5,498 bases of DNA from Caldifarciminota bacterium (GCA_026986235.1 JALSOY010000011.1:1-5498); one strand, 5' to 3'. Shown: positions 1 to 5,380, counted from the first letter of the stretch. The notes: generated by a model not told the origin, from the sequence alone. Made by a program: numbers and translations.

Positions 1-801
1 TCTCCGCATAAGTTTGAGTATTTTTGTGGATCCTGCCTGAAGGGGCAGATGTATCCAGTCCGTTATACTTCTGGAGTCCGCAATAGCTCGCAAAACTTTA
101 TAGGTAATATCCCTCGGATGGGAGGTGGTAAACCTTATTCTCAGAAAGTCCGTATTCCTGTCTATATACTCAAGTAGCTGATAAAACTGAAACTTCCCAT
201 CATAGTAAGAGTTAACATTCTGGCCAAGGAGAGTGATTTCTACAACTCCCTGACTCTGCAGATTCAAAGCTTCTTTAAGTATGTGTTCTGCAGATCTCGA
301 GATCTCCCTACCCCGCGTGAATGGGACGATACAGTACGAACAGAAGTTGTCACAGCCCTGCATGATGTTAATGAACTCGGAGATACCCCTTGCCTTTCTC
401 TTTAACGGAGTATCTGTAAGTTCAAGGAGGCCATAATCTTCAGCAAATATCCTTTTTTCAGGCTCTATACCTTTTGCAAAATTCAGGATCATGTGGGGTA
501 GTAGCTGATAACTACGGGTTCCAAAAGCCAGATCTACACCTGGAATTCTCTTTTCTCTTCTGTGTTGCTGTGCTACGCATCCCAGCATCACAGTGATCTT
601 CCCCTTCCTCTTCTGATCCTTTAAAAACTTTACCCCCCTCTCCTCCGCCTTCTGTCTAACAGAACATGTGTTTGAAAGAACTACATCTGCATCTTCAGGC
701 CTTTTGGCCTCCTCAAATCCAGCATTGAGGAGAATTTCCCTGACAAGCTCTGAATCGTAAACATTCATCTGACATCCGAAAGTCCTTATGTAAAACTTCA
801 T
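1..801 (-). CDS. miaB: tRNA-2-methylthio-N6-isopentenyladenosine synthase MiaB, 3' part beyond window
   Basis: MiaB is a radical-SAM methylthiotransferase that adds a methylthio group to i6A37 in tRNAs reading UNN codons, using two [4Fe-4S] clusters. I translated 267 residues without a stop; the gene continues past the left edge. The N-terminal UPF0004 domain carries the three cluster cysteines C10 (RTFGCQMN), C46 (SNTCSVR) and C75 (MLGCVAQ). The radical-SAM motif follows as C150-x3-C154-x2-C157 (QGCDNFCSYC), then IVPFTRGREISR and LLGQNVNSY. NTCSVRQKAEE and GQNVNSY favour MiaB over its relatives RimO and MtaB. The missing part should hold the rest of the radical-SAM barrel and the TRAM domain. 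The ATG overlaps the pyrK stop (ATGA), and an AGGA at 809-812 serves as ribosome binding site, so translation is probably coupled to pyrK. Family assignment is firm; partner MiaA is not in view. Confidence 0.95.
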   Translation of the reverse strand, partial: MKFYIRTFGCQMNVYDSELVREILLNAGFEEAKRPEDADVVLSNTCSVRQKAEERGVKFLKDQKRKGKITVMLGCVAQQHRREKRIPGVDLAFGTRSYQLLPHMILNFAKGIEPEKRIFAEDYGLLELTDTPLKRKARGISEFINIMQGCDNFCSYCIVPFTRGREISRSAEHILKEALNLQSQGVVEITLLGQNVNSYYDGKFQFYQLLEYIDRNTDFLRIRFTTSHPRDITYKVLRAIADSRSITDWIHLPLQAGSTKILKLMRR

Positions 802-1505
802 AGCTCTATCCTATCTGCTCTAAAAACCGGACCATCTACACAAACTCTGAAGTATCCTTTACCTCCGGATTTTTTCACAGCACAACCCATGCAGATTCCG
901 GTACCACATCCCATGTAGCTTTCCAGTGATAAATATAATTTATCCGGTGATAATTTTTCAAGCAGTGCTCTGAACATGGGAGTGGGGCCACACGCAAAAA
1001 CAGTACCGTTATTTTCCACGAAATCTGTAACAAGACCTCTGAATTCCGAGGAACCATCCTCAGTAACAATTACAAGCCCGGGAAAGTACGGTTTCAGGTC
1101 AAACTCAGGATAGGTCTTAAATCCAAAAATGACCTTTTTAATATTTTGTGGATACTTTCTTCCGTAGAAAAAGAGAGGGGCAATACCGGAGCCACCTCCG
1201 ACGAGTATAACATCTTTTTTCACGGGAAAGCCCTTACCGAGGGGACCAAAAAAGTTGATTTTATCCGAGCTGGCAATTAATCTCGAGCCCATCCCCCTGA
1301 TCTGGATTATGAGCCAGATGATGTCTCCTTCGATGTTGGCGATGCTGTAAGGTCTTCTGATGAGAGGGTCACTGCCCTCAGATGGTTTTATTTCAATAAA
1401 CTGGCCCGGCTCTGCCTCAAAGCCCGGGCAGTTTACCAGGAGAATAAATTTATCACTGTCAAATCTAATTCTATCAACGACGGGGCAGTCCCGAAACTGG
1501 ATCAT
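798..1505 (-). CDS. pyrK: Dihydroorotate dehydrogenase B electron-transfer subunit PyrK
   Basis: PyrK is the FAD and [2Fe-2S] subunit that passes electrons from dihydroorotate, oxidised by PyrD type 1B, to NAD+ in pyrimidine synthesis. The 235-residue protein has the ferredoxin-reductase layout. An FAD-binding beta barrel carries RRPYSI at 50-55. A nucleotide-binding domain has GGGSGIAPLF at 103-112 and ACGPTPMFRAL at 171-181. The C-terminal iron-sulfur site has C200, C205, C208 and C222 in the PyrK spacing C-x4-C-x2-C-x13-C. All four ligands are present and the length is normal, so it should be functional. The ATG sits in a TGATG overlap with the sugar transferase stop, with AGGTG at 1513-1517 as ribosome binding site; the stop overlaps the miaB start. 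pyrD is not adjacent here, which is unusual. A related flavoprotein such as a ferredoxin-NADP or sulfide dehydrogenase subunit is a weaker alternative. Confidence 0.88.
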   Translation of the reverse strand: MIQFRDCPVVDRIRFDSDKFILLVNCPGFEAEPGQFIEIKPSEGSDPLIRRPYSIANIEGDIIWLIIQIRGMGSRLIASSDKINFFGPLGKGFPVKKDVILVGGGSGIAPLFFYGRKYPQNIKKVIFGFKTYPEFDLKPYFPGLVIVTEDGSSEFRGLVTDFVENNGTVFACGPTPMFRALLEKLSPDKLYLSLESYMGCGTGICMGCAVKKSGGKGYFRVCVDGPVFRADRIEL

Positions 1506-2140
1506 CAGTAGGCACCTGTTCCTTTTACGATTACGAAAAGAGTTTTAAACAGAATTTTTAGATCGAGGGGGAACGAGAGATTGTCAACATAATAGCGGTC
1601 GAGCTTTACCCTTTCTTCGATGGGTAAATCGTTTCTGCCTGAGACCTGCCAGAGTCCTGTGAGTCCTGGAGGAAGTTTTGTGATGTAGTCAAGGTTTGTC
1701 AGATAGATATATATGTCCCTGTCTGTAATGGGTCTTGGTCCGATTATACTCATCTCGCCTCTGAGAACATTTATAAATTGAGGTAATTCATCGAGGCTCG
1801 TTTTCCTGAGAACCTTACCGATTTTCGTAATCCTCGGGTCGTGTGTAAGCTTGTTTAGAGTTAAAAATTCTTCCCTCATCTCCGGATTCTCACGGAGAAC
1901 CTTCTCCAGAACTTCGTCAGCATTAATCACCATTGTCCGGAATTTGTAGAGGTAGAAGTATCTACCGCCATAGCCGATCCTTTTCTGTTTGTAGAAGACA
2001 GGACCACGGGATGTGAGCTTTATAAGCAGGGCTATGAACAAGAGAAGGGGCAAAAGCATCACGAGGATACTGAAAGAGAAAATTTTATCAAAAATTTTCT
2101 TCCACTGAGGTATGGCCACTGGTCTCGAATTTTTTCTCAT
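1505..2140 (-). CDS. Short membrane sugar transferase (polyprenyl-phosphate phosphoglycosyl transferase)
   Basis: The bacterial sugar transferase family moves a sugar-1-phosphate from a nucleotide sugar to undecaprenyl phosphate, the first membrane step in making capsule, O-antigen or other glycans at the inner face of the membrane. This 211-residue protein is the minimal form: a basic N-terminus, one hydrophobic (probably re-entrant) segment at about 20-41, then the catalytic domain. Visible family motifs are RGPVFYKQKRIG (45-56), YKFRTM (65-70), the catalytic DE pair D117-E118 in SLDELPQ, MSIIGPRP (130-137) and GLTGLWQVSGRN (159-170). It lacks the large multi-helix N-terminal region of WbaP/WcaJ enzymes, so it is PglC- or EpsL-like in size. 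The sugar substrate cannot be predicted. The ATG at 2138-2140 is the first possible start after an in-frame TAG, but a good Shine-Dalgarno sequence lies too far upstream (2169-2173). No other glycan genes are adjacent. Confidence 0.9.
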   Translation of the reverse strand: MRKNSRPVAIPQWKKIFDKIFSFSILVMLLPLLLFIALLIKLTSRGPVFYKQKRIGYGGRYFYLYKFRTMVINADEVLEKVLRENPEMREEFLTLNKLTHDPRITKIGKVLRKTSLDELPQFINVLRGEMSIIGPRPITDRDIYIYLTNLDYITKLPPGLTGLWQVSGRNDLPIEERVKLDRYYVDNLSFPLDLKILFKTLFVIVKGTGAY

Positions 2141-2165
2141 TAACTCTAACTATTCCTGATAGCGT

Positions 2166-2173
2166 TCACCTCC
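2166..2173 (-). promoter_or_regulatory. Shine-Dalgarno-like GGAGGTGA set far from its start codon
   Basis: The minus strand reads GGAGGTGA here, a near-perfect anti-Shine-Dalgarno match inside the predicted leader. The sugar transferase ATG begins about 28 nt after GGAGG, well beyond the usual 5-10 nt. An in-frame TAG between them rules out extending the protein to this site. A GTG inside the motif would open only a six-codon frame (GTG NAIRNS stop). A weak 4-bp hairpin (CTAT, loop CAGGA, ATAG) lies between the site and the ATG and might shorten the effective distance, which is inference. Confidence 0.35.
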
Positions 2174-2181
2174 GGGTTTAA

Positions 2182-2210
2182 ATTATAACCTGAGAAGGGT
2201 GAGAGGTTAA
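2182..2210 (-). promoter_or_regulatory. Sigma-70-type promoter for the sugar transferase-pyrK-miaB operon
   Basis: On the minus strand, TTAACC (2205-2210, 4 of 6 consensus bases) and TATAAT (2182-2187, 6 of 6) are separated by exactly 17 bp. Transcription would start near 2175, giving a leader of about 35 nt before the sugar transferase ATG. The promoter lies between the tRNA genes and the operon, so the protein genes can be expressed independently of the tRNAs, although no terminator separates them. This is a pattern match only. Confidence 0.6.
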
Positions 2211-2246
2211 TGGTTTCATTACCTGTGGTTCAGGAAGGTTTTTAAG

Positions 2247-2320
2247 TGGCGGCGCAGGGACTCGAACCCCGGACACGCGGATTATGATTCCGCTGCTCTA
2301 ACCAGCTGAGCTACGCCGCC
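2247..2320 (-). tRNA. tRNA with CAT anticodon, probably elongator tRNA-Met
   Basis: The minus strand folds as a complete 74-nt cloverleaf. The acceptor stem is GGCGGCG with CGCCGCC and discriminator A. The D arm is GCTC with GAGC. The anticodon stem is GCGGA with TCCGC around loop ATCATAA (anticodon CAT at 2284-2286). The T stem is CGGGG with CCCTG around TTCGAGT. CCA is not encoded: CTTAA follows the discriminator. CAT could mean elongator Met, or Ile2, whose C34 is modified by TilS. The G4-C69 and G5-C68 pairs and the GGC..CG acceptor resemble elongator Met more than E. coli Ile2 (C4-G69, C5-G68). Position 32 is A, where tRNAs normally have a pyrimidine. It lies 9 bp downstream of the initiator tRNA and is probably co-transcribed with it. 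Confidence 0.9.
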
Positions 2321-2329
2321 TTTTAAGAA

Positions 2330-2406
<77 letters not shown>

Positions 2407-2419
2407 TCATGTAGGTGTT

Positions 2420-2451
2420 ATTATACTAATCACTTCATCCAATCCTGTCAA
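2420..2451 (-). promoter_or_regulatory. Promoter for the tRNA pair
   Basis: On the minus strand a perfect TTGACA (2446-2451) and a perfect TATAAT (2420-2425) lie upstream of the initiator tRNA, with the -10 ending 13 bp before its first base. Their spacing is 20 bp, longer than the optimum of 17. An overlapping TAGTAT (2423-2428, 4 of 6) lies at exactly 17 bp and could be the -10 used instead. Either gives a very short 5' leader for RNase P to remove. Confidence 0.6.
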
Positions 2452-2485
2452 GAATCCGCTGGCAGAAGCTCAGACCCCTATCACA

Positions 2486-2514
2486 TGGAAACTACATGGC
2501 CTTTCGTTTATAAT
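2486..2514 (+). promoter_or_regulatory. Promoter of the purine operon, placed for a leaderless purC mRNA
   Basis: TATAAT (2509-2514, 6 of 6) is preceded at 17 bp by TGGAAA (2486-2491, 4 of 6). A start site 7 bp after the -10 falls at 2521, the A of the purC ATG. The bases just before that ATG (ATTTTCCC) carry no Shine-Dalgarno sequence. I see no purine riboswitch or PurR-like box between this promoter and the divergent tRNA promoter. Confidence 0.55.
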
Positions 2515-2520
2515 TTTCCC

Positions 2521-3228
2521 ATGAGTTACGAAGGTAAGGCAAAAATAATGAAAGATGGCCCCAAAGAGGGGACGCTCGTGATGCTTTTCAAAGACGATGT
2601 AACCGCGGGTAACGGGAAGAAGAAGGCGGTTATAAAAGGCAAGGGTAAAATTAATAAAGCCATAACCCTGAAGCTCCTTAAACTCCTTCACGATAATGGA
2701 GTTCCCACACATCTTATTGAAGATATCGATGATCGTAGTATCCTGGTAAAGAGACTGAAGATATTCCCCCTTGAAGTTGTTGTCAGGAACATAGCCACGG
2801 GTAGCATCGTCCGAAGGCTCGGCCTGGAAAAGGGTATGGTGTTCAAAAGACCCCTATTTGAGCTATTTTTCAAAAACGATGACCTTCACGACCCTATGAT
2901 CTGTCAGGAGCATGCCTTTATGATGGACCTTATATATCCCGATGATCTCCTCATAGTGAGAAACCTGTCCATGCGTGCCAACGAAATTCTCAAACAGTAC
3001 TTTGATTCCATAGGTTTTGACCTGGTGGATATTAAGTTTGAGTTTGGAGTTGACGAAAACGAGGAGATCTACCTTGCAGACGAGATTTCTCCTGATACGA
3101 TGAGACTATGGGAAAAGGGAACTATGACGAGCTTCGACAAGGATGTCTTTAGAGAGGACAAGGGAGACCTCCTGACCACTTACACTGAAGTTGCAAAAAG
3201 AATGGGACTGAAAATTGAAGGAATTTAA
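2521..3228 (+). CDS. purC: Phosphoribosylaminoimidazole-succinocarboxamide (SAICAR) synthase PurC
   Basis: PurC joins CAIR and aspartate, using ATP, to give SAICAR in cytoplasmic de novo purine synthesis. From the ATG at 2521 the protein has 235 residues, a normal length. It opens with the conserved YEGKAK (3-8), continues with KKAVIKGKGKINKAI, and carries the two family signatures: IFPLEVVVRNIATGS (81-95) and LADEISPDTMRLW (185-197), with IKFEFG before the second. A longer frame from an ATG at 2485 would add 12 residues (METTWPFVYNFP) with no resemblance to known PurC N-termini. That ATG lies inside the likely promoter and lacks a ribosome binding site, so I prefer 2521; short family members such as that of Thermotoga also begin just before YEGK. 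It is the first gene of the purC-purS-purQ run and overlaps purS by 14 nt. Confidence 0.95.
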   Translation: MSYEGKAKIMKDGPKEGTLVMLFKDDVTAGNGKKKAVIKGKGKINKAITLKLLKLLHDNGVPTHLIEDIDDRSILVKRLKIFPLEVVVRNIATGSIVRRLGLEKGMVFKRPLFELFFKNDDLHDPMICQEHAFMMDLIYPDDLLIVRNLSMRANEILKQYFDSIGFDLVDIKFEFGVDENEEIYLADEISPDTMRLWEKGTMTSFDKDVFREDKGDLLTTYTEVAKRMGLKIEGI

Positions 3229-3466
3229 AGTCTCAGTAAAGATATCTCTCAAACCAGAGCTCTTCGATCCTGAAGGTAAGACGGTAGAGAGGGCAATTAA
3301 AAGGCTCGGTTTTTCGGTTAAAAATACAAGAGTATCCAGGATCGTAGAATTTACAGTTGAAGCCTCGACAAAAGAAGAAGCTGAAGGTATTGCCGGCAAA
3401 ATCACAAATAAAATTCTTTCCAACCCTGTCCTGCATACCTACGCCATAAAAGTGGAAGAACTATGA
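3215..3466 (+). CDS. purS: FGAM synthase subunit PurS
   Basis: PurS is the small structural subunit of the three-part formylglycinamidine synthase, where it bridges PurQ (glutaminase) and the small form of PurL (synthetase) and helps ammonia pass between them. The protein has 83 residues, typical for PurS, and shows its usual opening, KVSVKISLKPELFDPEGKTV, followed by GFSVKNTRVSRIVEFTV. The start is TTG, 14 nt inside purC; no ATG or GTG is in frame nearby, and the family N-terminus fits only this start. A GGGA at 3204-3207 may serve as a weak ribosome binding site, and the overlap suggests coupling to purC. The TGA stop overlaps the purQ ATG (ATGA). Its presence implies a small-form PurL encoded elsewhere. 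Confidence 0.93.
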   Translation: MKEFKVSVKISLKPELFDPEGKTVERAIKRLGFSVKNTRVSRIVEFTVEASTKEEAEGIAGKITNKILSNPVLHTYAIKVEEL

Positions 3467-4152
3467 AAACGAGGGCGGGAATATTCGTTTTTCCCGGGAC
3501 AAACTGCGATCACGACACCCTCCATGTTCTAAAAAATGTTGCTGGTATAGAAGCGGACTTCATTTTCCATACGGAGAGAAACTGGAGTAAAAAATATAAT
3601 TTCGTCATCCTGCCCGGGGGATTTTCGTATGGAGACTACCTGAGACCCGGTGCCATTGCAAAAATTTCACCTGTAATCGAAGAGCTACATGTGTATGTGG
3701 AAAAAGAGCTCGGATTCGTACTTGGAATTTGTAATGGATTCCAGATTCTCACGGAAACCGGTCTTCTTCCAGGAGCACTCATCCAGAACGATAACCTGAA
3801 ATTCATCTGCAAAAATGTAAAACTTGAGGTGAAGCGGAACGATACCCCTTTTACAAACCTCTACAGTAAAGGGGAAATAGTTGAGATGCCAATCGCTCAT
3901 CGTGATGGCAAATATATCTCTCCCGGGATAAATATTGACTCGCTTGTGGTCTTTACCTATCACGGAGAGAATCCCAACGGATCTTTTCATAACATTGCAG
4001 GAATCATCAACGAAAAGAAGAATGTCCTCGGGATGATGCCACATCCGGAAAGGTGTGCTGAAGAAATTCTGGGGAGTACCGATGGACTTAAAATTTTTCT
4101 TTCTGTTAAGAATTACATTTCCGGGTTGAAATCACGAAAGGAGGAAATGTGA
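3463..4152 (+). CDS. purQ: FGAM synthase glutaminase subunit PurQ
   Basis: PurQ is the class I glutamine amidotransferase subunit that releases ammonia from glutamine for conversion of FGAR to FGAM by PurL. The 229-residue length matches the small PurQ type. The N-terminus reads RAGIFVFPGTNCDHD, followed by ILPGGFSYGDYLRPGAIA. The nucleophile elbow is GICNGFQ, with the catalytic cysteine encoded near 3730, and the histidine and glutamate of the triad lie in MMPHPER. All catalytic parts are present. The ATG shares bases with the purS stop, and its own end (GAAATGTGA) overlaps the GTG start of the next gene. The last codons also hold that gene's Shine-Dalgarno sequence, which fixes the KSRKEEM tail. 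Confidence 0.96.
   Translation: MKTRAGIFVFPGTNCDHDTLHVLKNVAGIEADFIFHTERNWSKKYNFVILPGGFSYGDYLRPGAIAKISPVIEELHVYVEKELGFVLGICNGFQILTETGLLPGALIQNDNLKFICKNVKLEVKRNDTPFTNLYSKGEIVEMPIAHRDGKYISPGINIDSLVVFTYHGENPNGSFHNIAGIINEKKNVLGMMPHPERCAEEILGSTDGLKIFLSVKNYISGLKSRKEEM
4137..4151 (+). promoter_or_regulatory. Strong ribosome binding site that sets the GTG start of the phosphatase gene
   Basis: AAAGGAGG (4137-4144) lies 4 nt before the GTG at 4149. It sits within the last purQ codons and is the strongest Shine-Dalgarno match in the purine operon, so the fourth gene may be translated at a good rate of its own as well as by coupling. Confidence 0.8.
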
Positions 4153-4925
4153 GTTTTCTCAGTGTAGCCATCAAAGCAGCCACCGCAGCAGGTGAGGTTA
4201 TCAGGCCAGAGCTCAGAAAGATTCTATCTTACGAGGAAAAGGGGGAGAATGATTTTGTAACCGAAGTTGACTTAAGGGCAGAGGAAAAAATCAAAAGTGT
4301 AATTCTCTCTTCTTTCCCGGACCACGAGATTCTGTCGGAAGAATCTGGAGCGACCGGGGACTCAAAATACCGCTGGATAGTGGATCCTCTCGATGGGACA
4401 AAAAATTTTATACACGGATTTCCCTACATAGCCGTTTCAATAGCACTTCAGATTGGAGGAAATCTTCATCTTGGCGTTATCCTGGATGTTGCTTCAAACA
4501 ACCTTTACTGGGCAGAGGCTGGTCAGGGGGCTTTTAAAAATGGTGAAAGAATTTCGGTTTCAAAAACGAACAGGTTGTCCCGGGCTATGATCGCAACGGG
4601 ATTCCCTTTCAGAAAAAAGAAATTTCTCGATCTTTACCTCAAAATGTTCAGGGAAGTCTTTTTAAATGTTTCAGCGGTAAGGAGAGTTGGAGCCGCCGCC
4701 CTCGACCTCGCCTATGTGGCTGAGGGTATATTCGACGGTTTTTTTGAATTTTTCCTTGCCCCATGGGACATCGCTGCAGGTATCGTAATAATCAGGGAGG
4801 CAGGCGGGATAACCTTCTCCATAGGAGACGAACTCAGTGGTAATATAATCGCAGCTAATCCTTACATATTTGAAAATCTCAAAAATCTCGTCTTTAAGTT
4901 CAGAGATGAGTTAGAAAACTTTTAA
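4149..4925 (+). CDS. suhB: Inositol monophosphatase family protein (SuhB-like)
   Basis: This is a Mg2+-dependent, Li+-sensitive-type sugar phosphatase of the IMPase/FBPase superfamily. The 258-residue length is normal. Motifs in order: NDFVTEVD (34-41), the metal ligand E64 in ILSEESG, motif A WIVDPLDGTKNF (76-87) with ligands D79 and D82, and motif B APWDIAAG (204-211) with ligand D207, followed by REAGG. All catalytic residues are intact. Start is GTG in a 4-nt overlap with purQ. The substrate cannot be fixed from sequence: inositol-1-phosphate, fructose-1,6-bisphosphate (as in bifunctional enzymes of thermophiles), NADP(H) or 3'-phosphoadenosine 5'-phosphate are all possible for the family. 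Its place in the purine operon hints at a nucleotide-linked or central-carbon role, but that is inference. It ends one base before the convergent gene's stop. Confidence 0.9.
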   Translation: MSFLSVAIKAATAAGEVIRPELRKILSYEEKGENDFVTEVDLRAEEKIKSVILSSFPDHEILSEESGATGDSKYRWIVDPLDGTKNFIHGFPYIAVSIALQIGGNLHLGVILDVASNNLYWAEAGQGAFKNGERISVSKTNRLSRAMIATGFPFRKKKFLDLYLKMFREVFLNVSAVRRVGAAALDLAYVAEGIFDGFFEFFLAPWDIAAGIVIIREAGGITFSIGDELSGNIIAANPYIFENLKNLVFKFRDELENF

Positions 4926-4926
4926 A

Positions 4927-5241
4927 TCAATCTCCCTCTGACGATCCTGCGACCTCGTAATGTACCACTTCGGGTTCAAATTCAAGGAGAAAATCTTTAT
5001 CTTCTTCGTAGTACTTGGCCTTTTCGTAATCACTCCCGGCAAACTTTTTAATGGAGTCTAAGTCCTTCCAGAAAGTAAGGGTTATAAAATGAGTAACATC
5101 TCCCTCATCTCTTCTCAAAATGTAAACGGAAATGTTCCCTTCAACAGATTGATAATCAGGGATAGCCCGTTCTTTCAAAAACTTTTCATACTCGTCTGCC
5201 TTTTCTGCTGGAACCCTGCCATGCCACATTCTTACTATCAT
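4927..5241 (-). CDS. Small dimeric alpha/beta-barrel protein, ABM (antibiotic biosynthesis monooxygenase)-like
   Basis: The 104-residue protein resembles stand-alone ABM-domain proteins, which form a ferredoxin-like fold and dimerise into a beta barrel. It begins MIVRMWHGRVPAEKADEYEKFL, and has a central GNISVYILRR strand, THFITLTFWKDLDSIKKFAG, then a C-terminal FEPEVVHYEV strand. Some relatives are cofactor-free monooxygenases or haem-degrading enzymes, but many are uncharacterised, so no reaction should be assigned. No signal peptide or membrane segment is seen; it should be cytoplasmic. AGGAGG at 5250-5255, 8 nt before the ATG, fixes the start. It stands alone: convergent with the phosphatase gene and divergent from a metal-transport gene, with which it shares a 139-bp intergenic region. 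Confidence 0.75.
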   Translation of the reverse strand: MIVRMWHGRVPAEKADEYEKFLKERAIPDYQSVEGNISVYILRRDEGDVTHFITLTFWKDLDSIKKFAGSDYEKAKYYEEDKDFLLEFEPEVVHYEVAGSSEGD

Positions 5242-5265
5242 TTTTTTATCCTCCTCTTTTTGTAA

Positions 5266-5295
5266 AGTTTAATACTCGCTGACCATGCATGTCGA
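5266..5295 (-). promoter_or_regulatory. Possible promoter of the ABM-like gene
   Basis: On the minus strand TCGACA (5290-5295, 5 of 6) and TAAACT (5266-5271, 4 of 6) are 18 bp apart, and the -10 is a suitable distance upstream of the Shine-Dalgarno sequence. The -35 lies inside the palindrome at 5277-5298, so a protein bound there would block it. The -10 is a weak match, so this is tentative. Confidence 0.35.
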
Positions 5296-5298
5296 GCG
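5277..5298. repeat. 22-bp interrupted palindrome between divergent genes, possible operator
   Basis: The sequence has the symmetric form CGCT-N3-CATGCATG-N3-AGCG, with 16 of 22 bases in perfect dyad symmetry about 5287.5. It lies about 36 bp upstream of the ABM-like start and 83 bp upstream of the metal-binding protein start, and covers the tentative -35 of the former. A site for a dimeric repressor is plausible; given the ZnuA-like neighbour, a metal-responsive regulator is one candidate. No second copy was noticed in this window. Confidence 0.45.
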
Positions 5299-5380
5299 TC
5301 TGGATAGGAACCGCGTGGATAAGCGTCATTGATATTTCAGTCACAAAGGAGTAGTTATAAAAAAATCGTGGAGGTAAACT

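Noticed and set aside
2222..2234. Small inverted repeat CCTG-TGGTT-CAGG after the tRNA genes, considered as a terminator
   Set aside because: The stem is only 4 bp and no U-run follows on the minus strand, so it does not qualify as an intrinsic terminator.
2485..2520. Upstream ATG that would lengthen PurC by 12 residues
   Set aside because: No Shine-Dalgarno sequence precedes it, the added residues do not resemble PurC N-termini, and the stretch contains the likely purC promoter.
3106..3423. Open frame of 105 codons on the minus strand across purC and purS
   Set aside because: It is antisense to two well-supported genes and has no family resemblance; a by-product of their codon use.
3685..4044. 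Open frame of 119 codons on the minus strand inside purQ
   Set aside because: It is wholly antisense to a clear purQ with intact catalytic motifs, shows no recognisable domain and has no ribosome binding site; a chance frame.
4885..4910. ATCTC...GAGAT inverted repeat at the end of the phosphatase gene, considered as a bidirectional terminator
   Set aside because: The stem is 5 bp, AT-rich, with a long loop and no adjacent U-run in the right place; it lies within coding sequence.
5329..5361. TTGATA and TATAAA as a promoter for the ZnuA-like gene
   Set aside because: The hexamers are good but 21 bp apart, too far for a normal sigma-70 promoter, and no better -35 is found; left unassigned.
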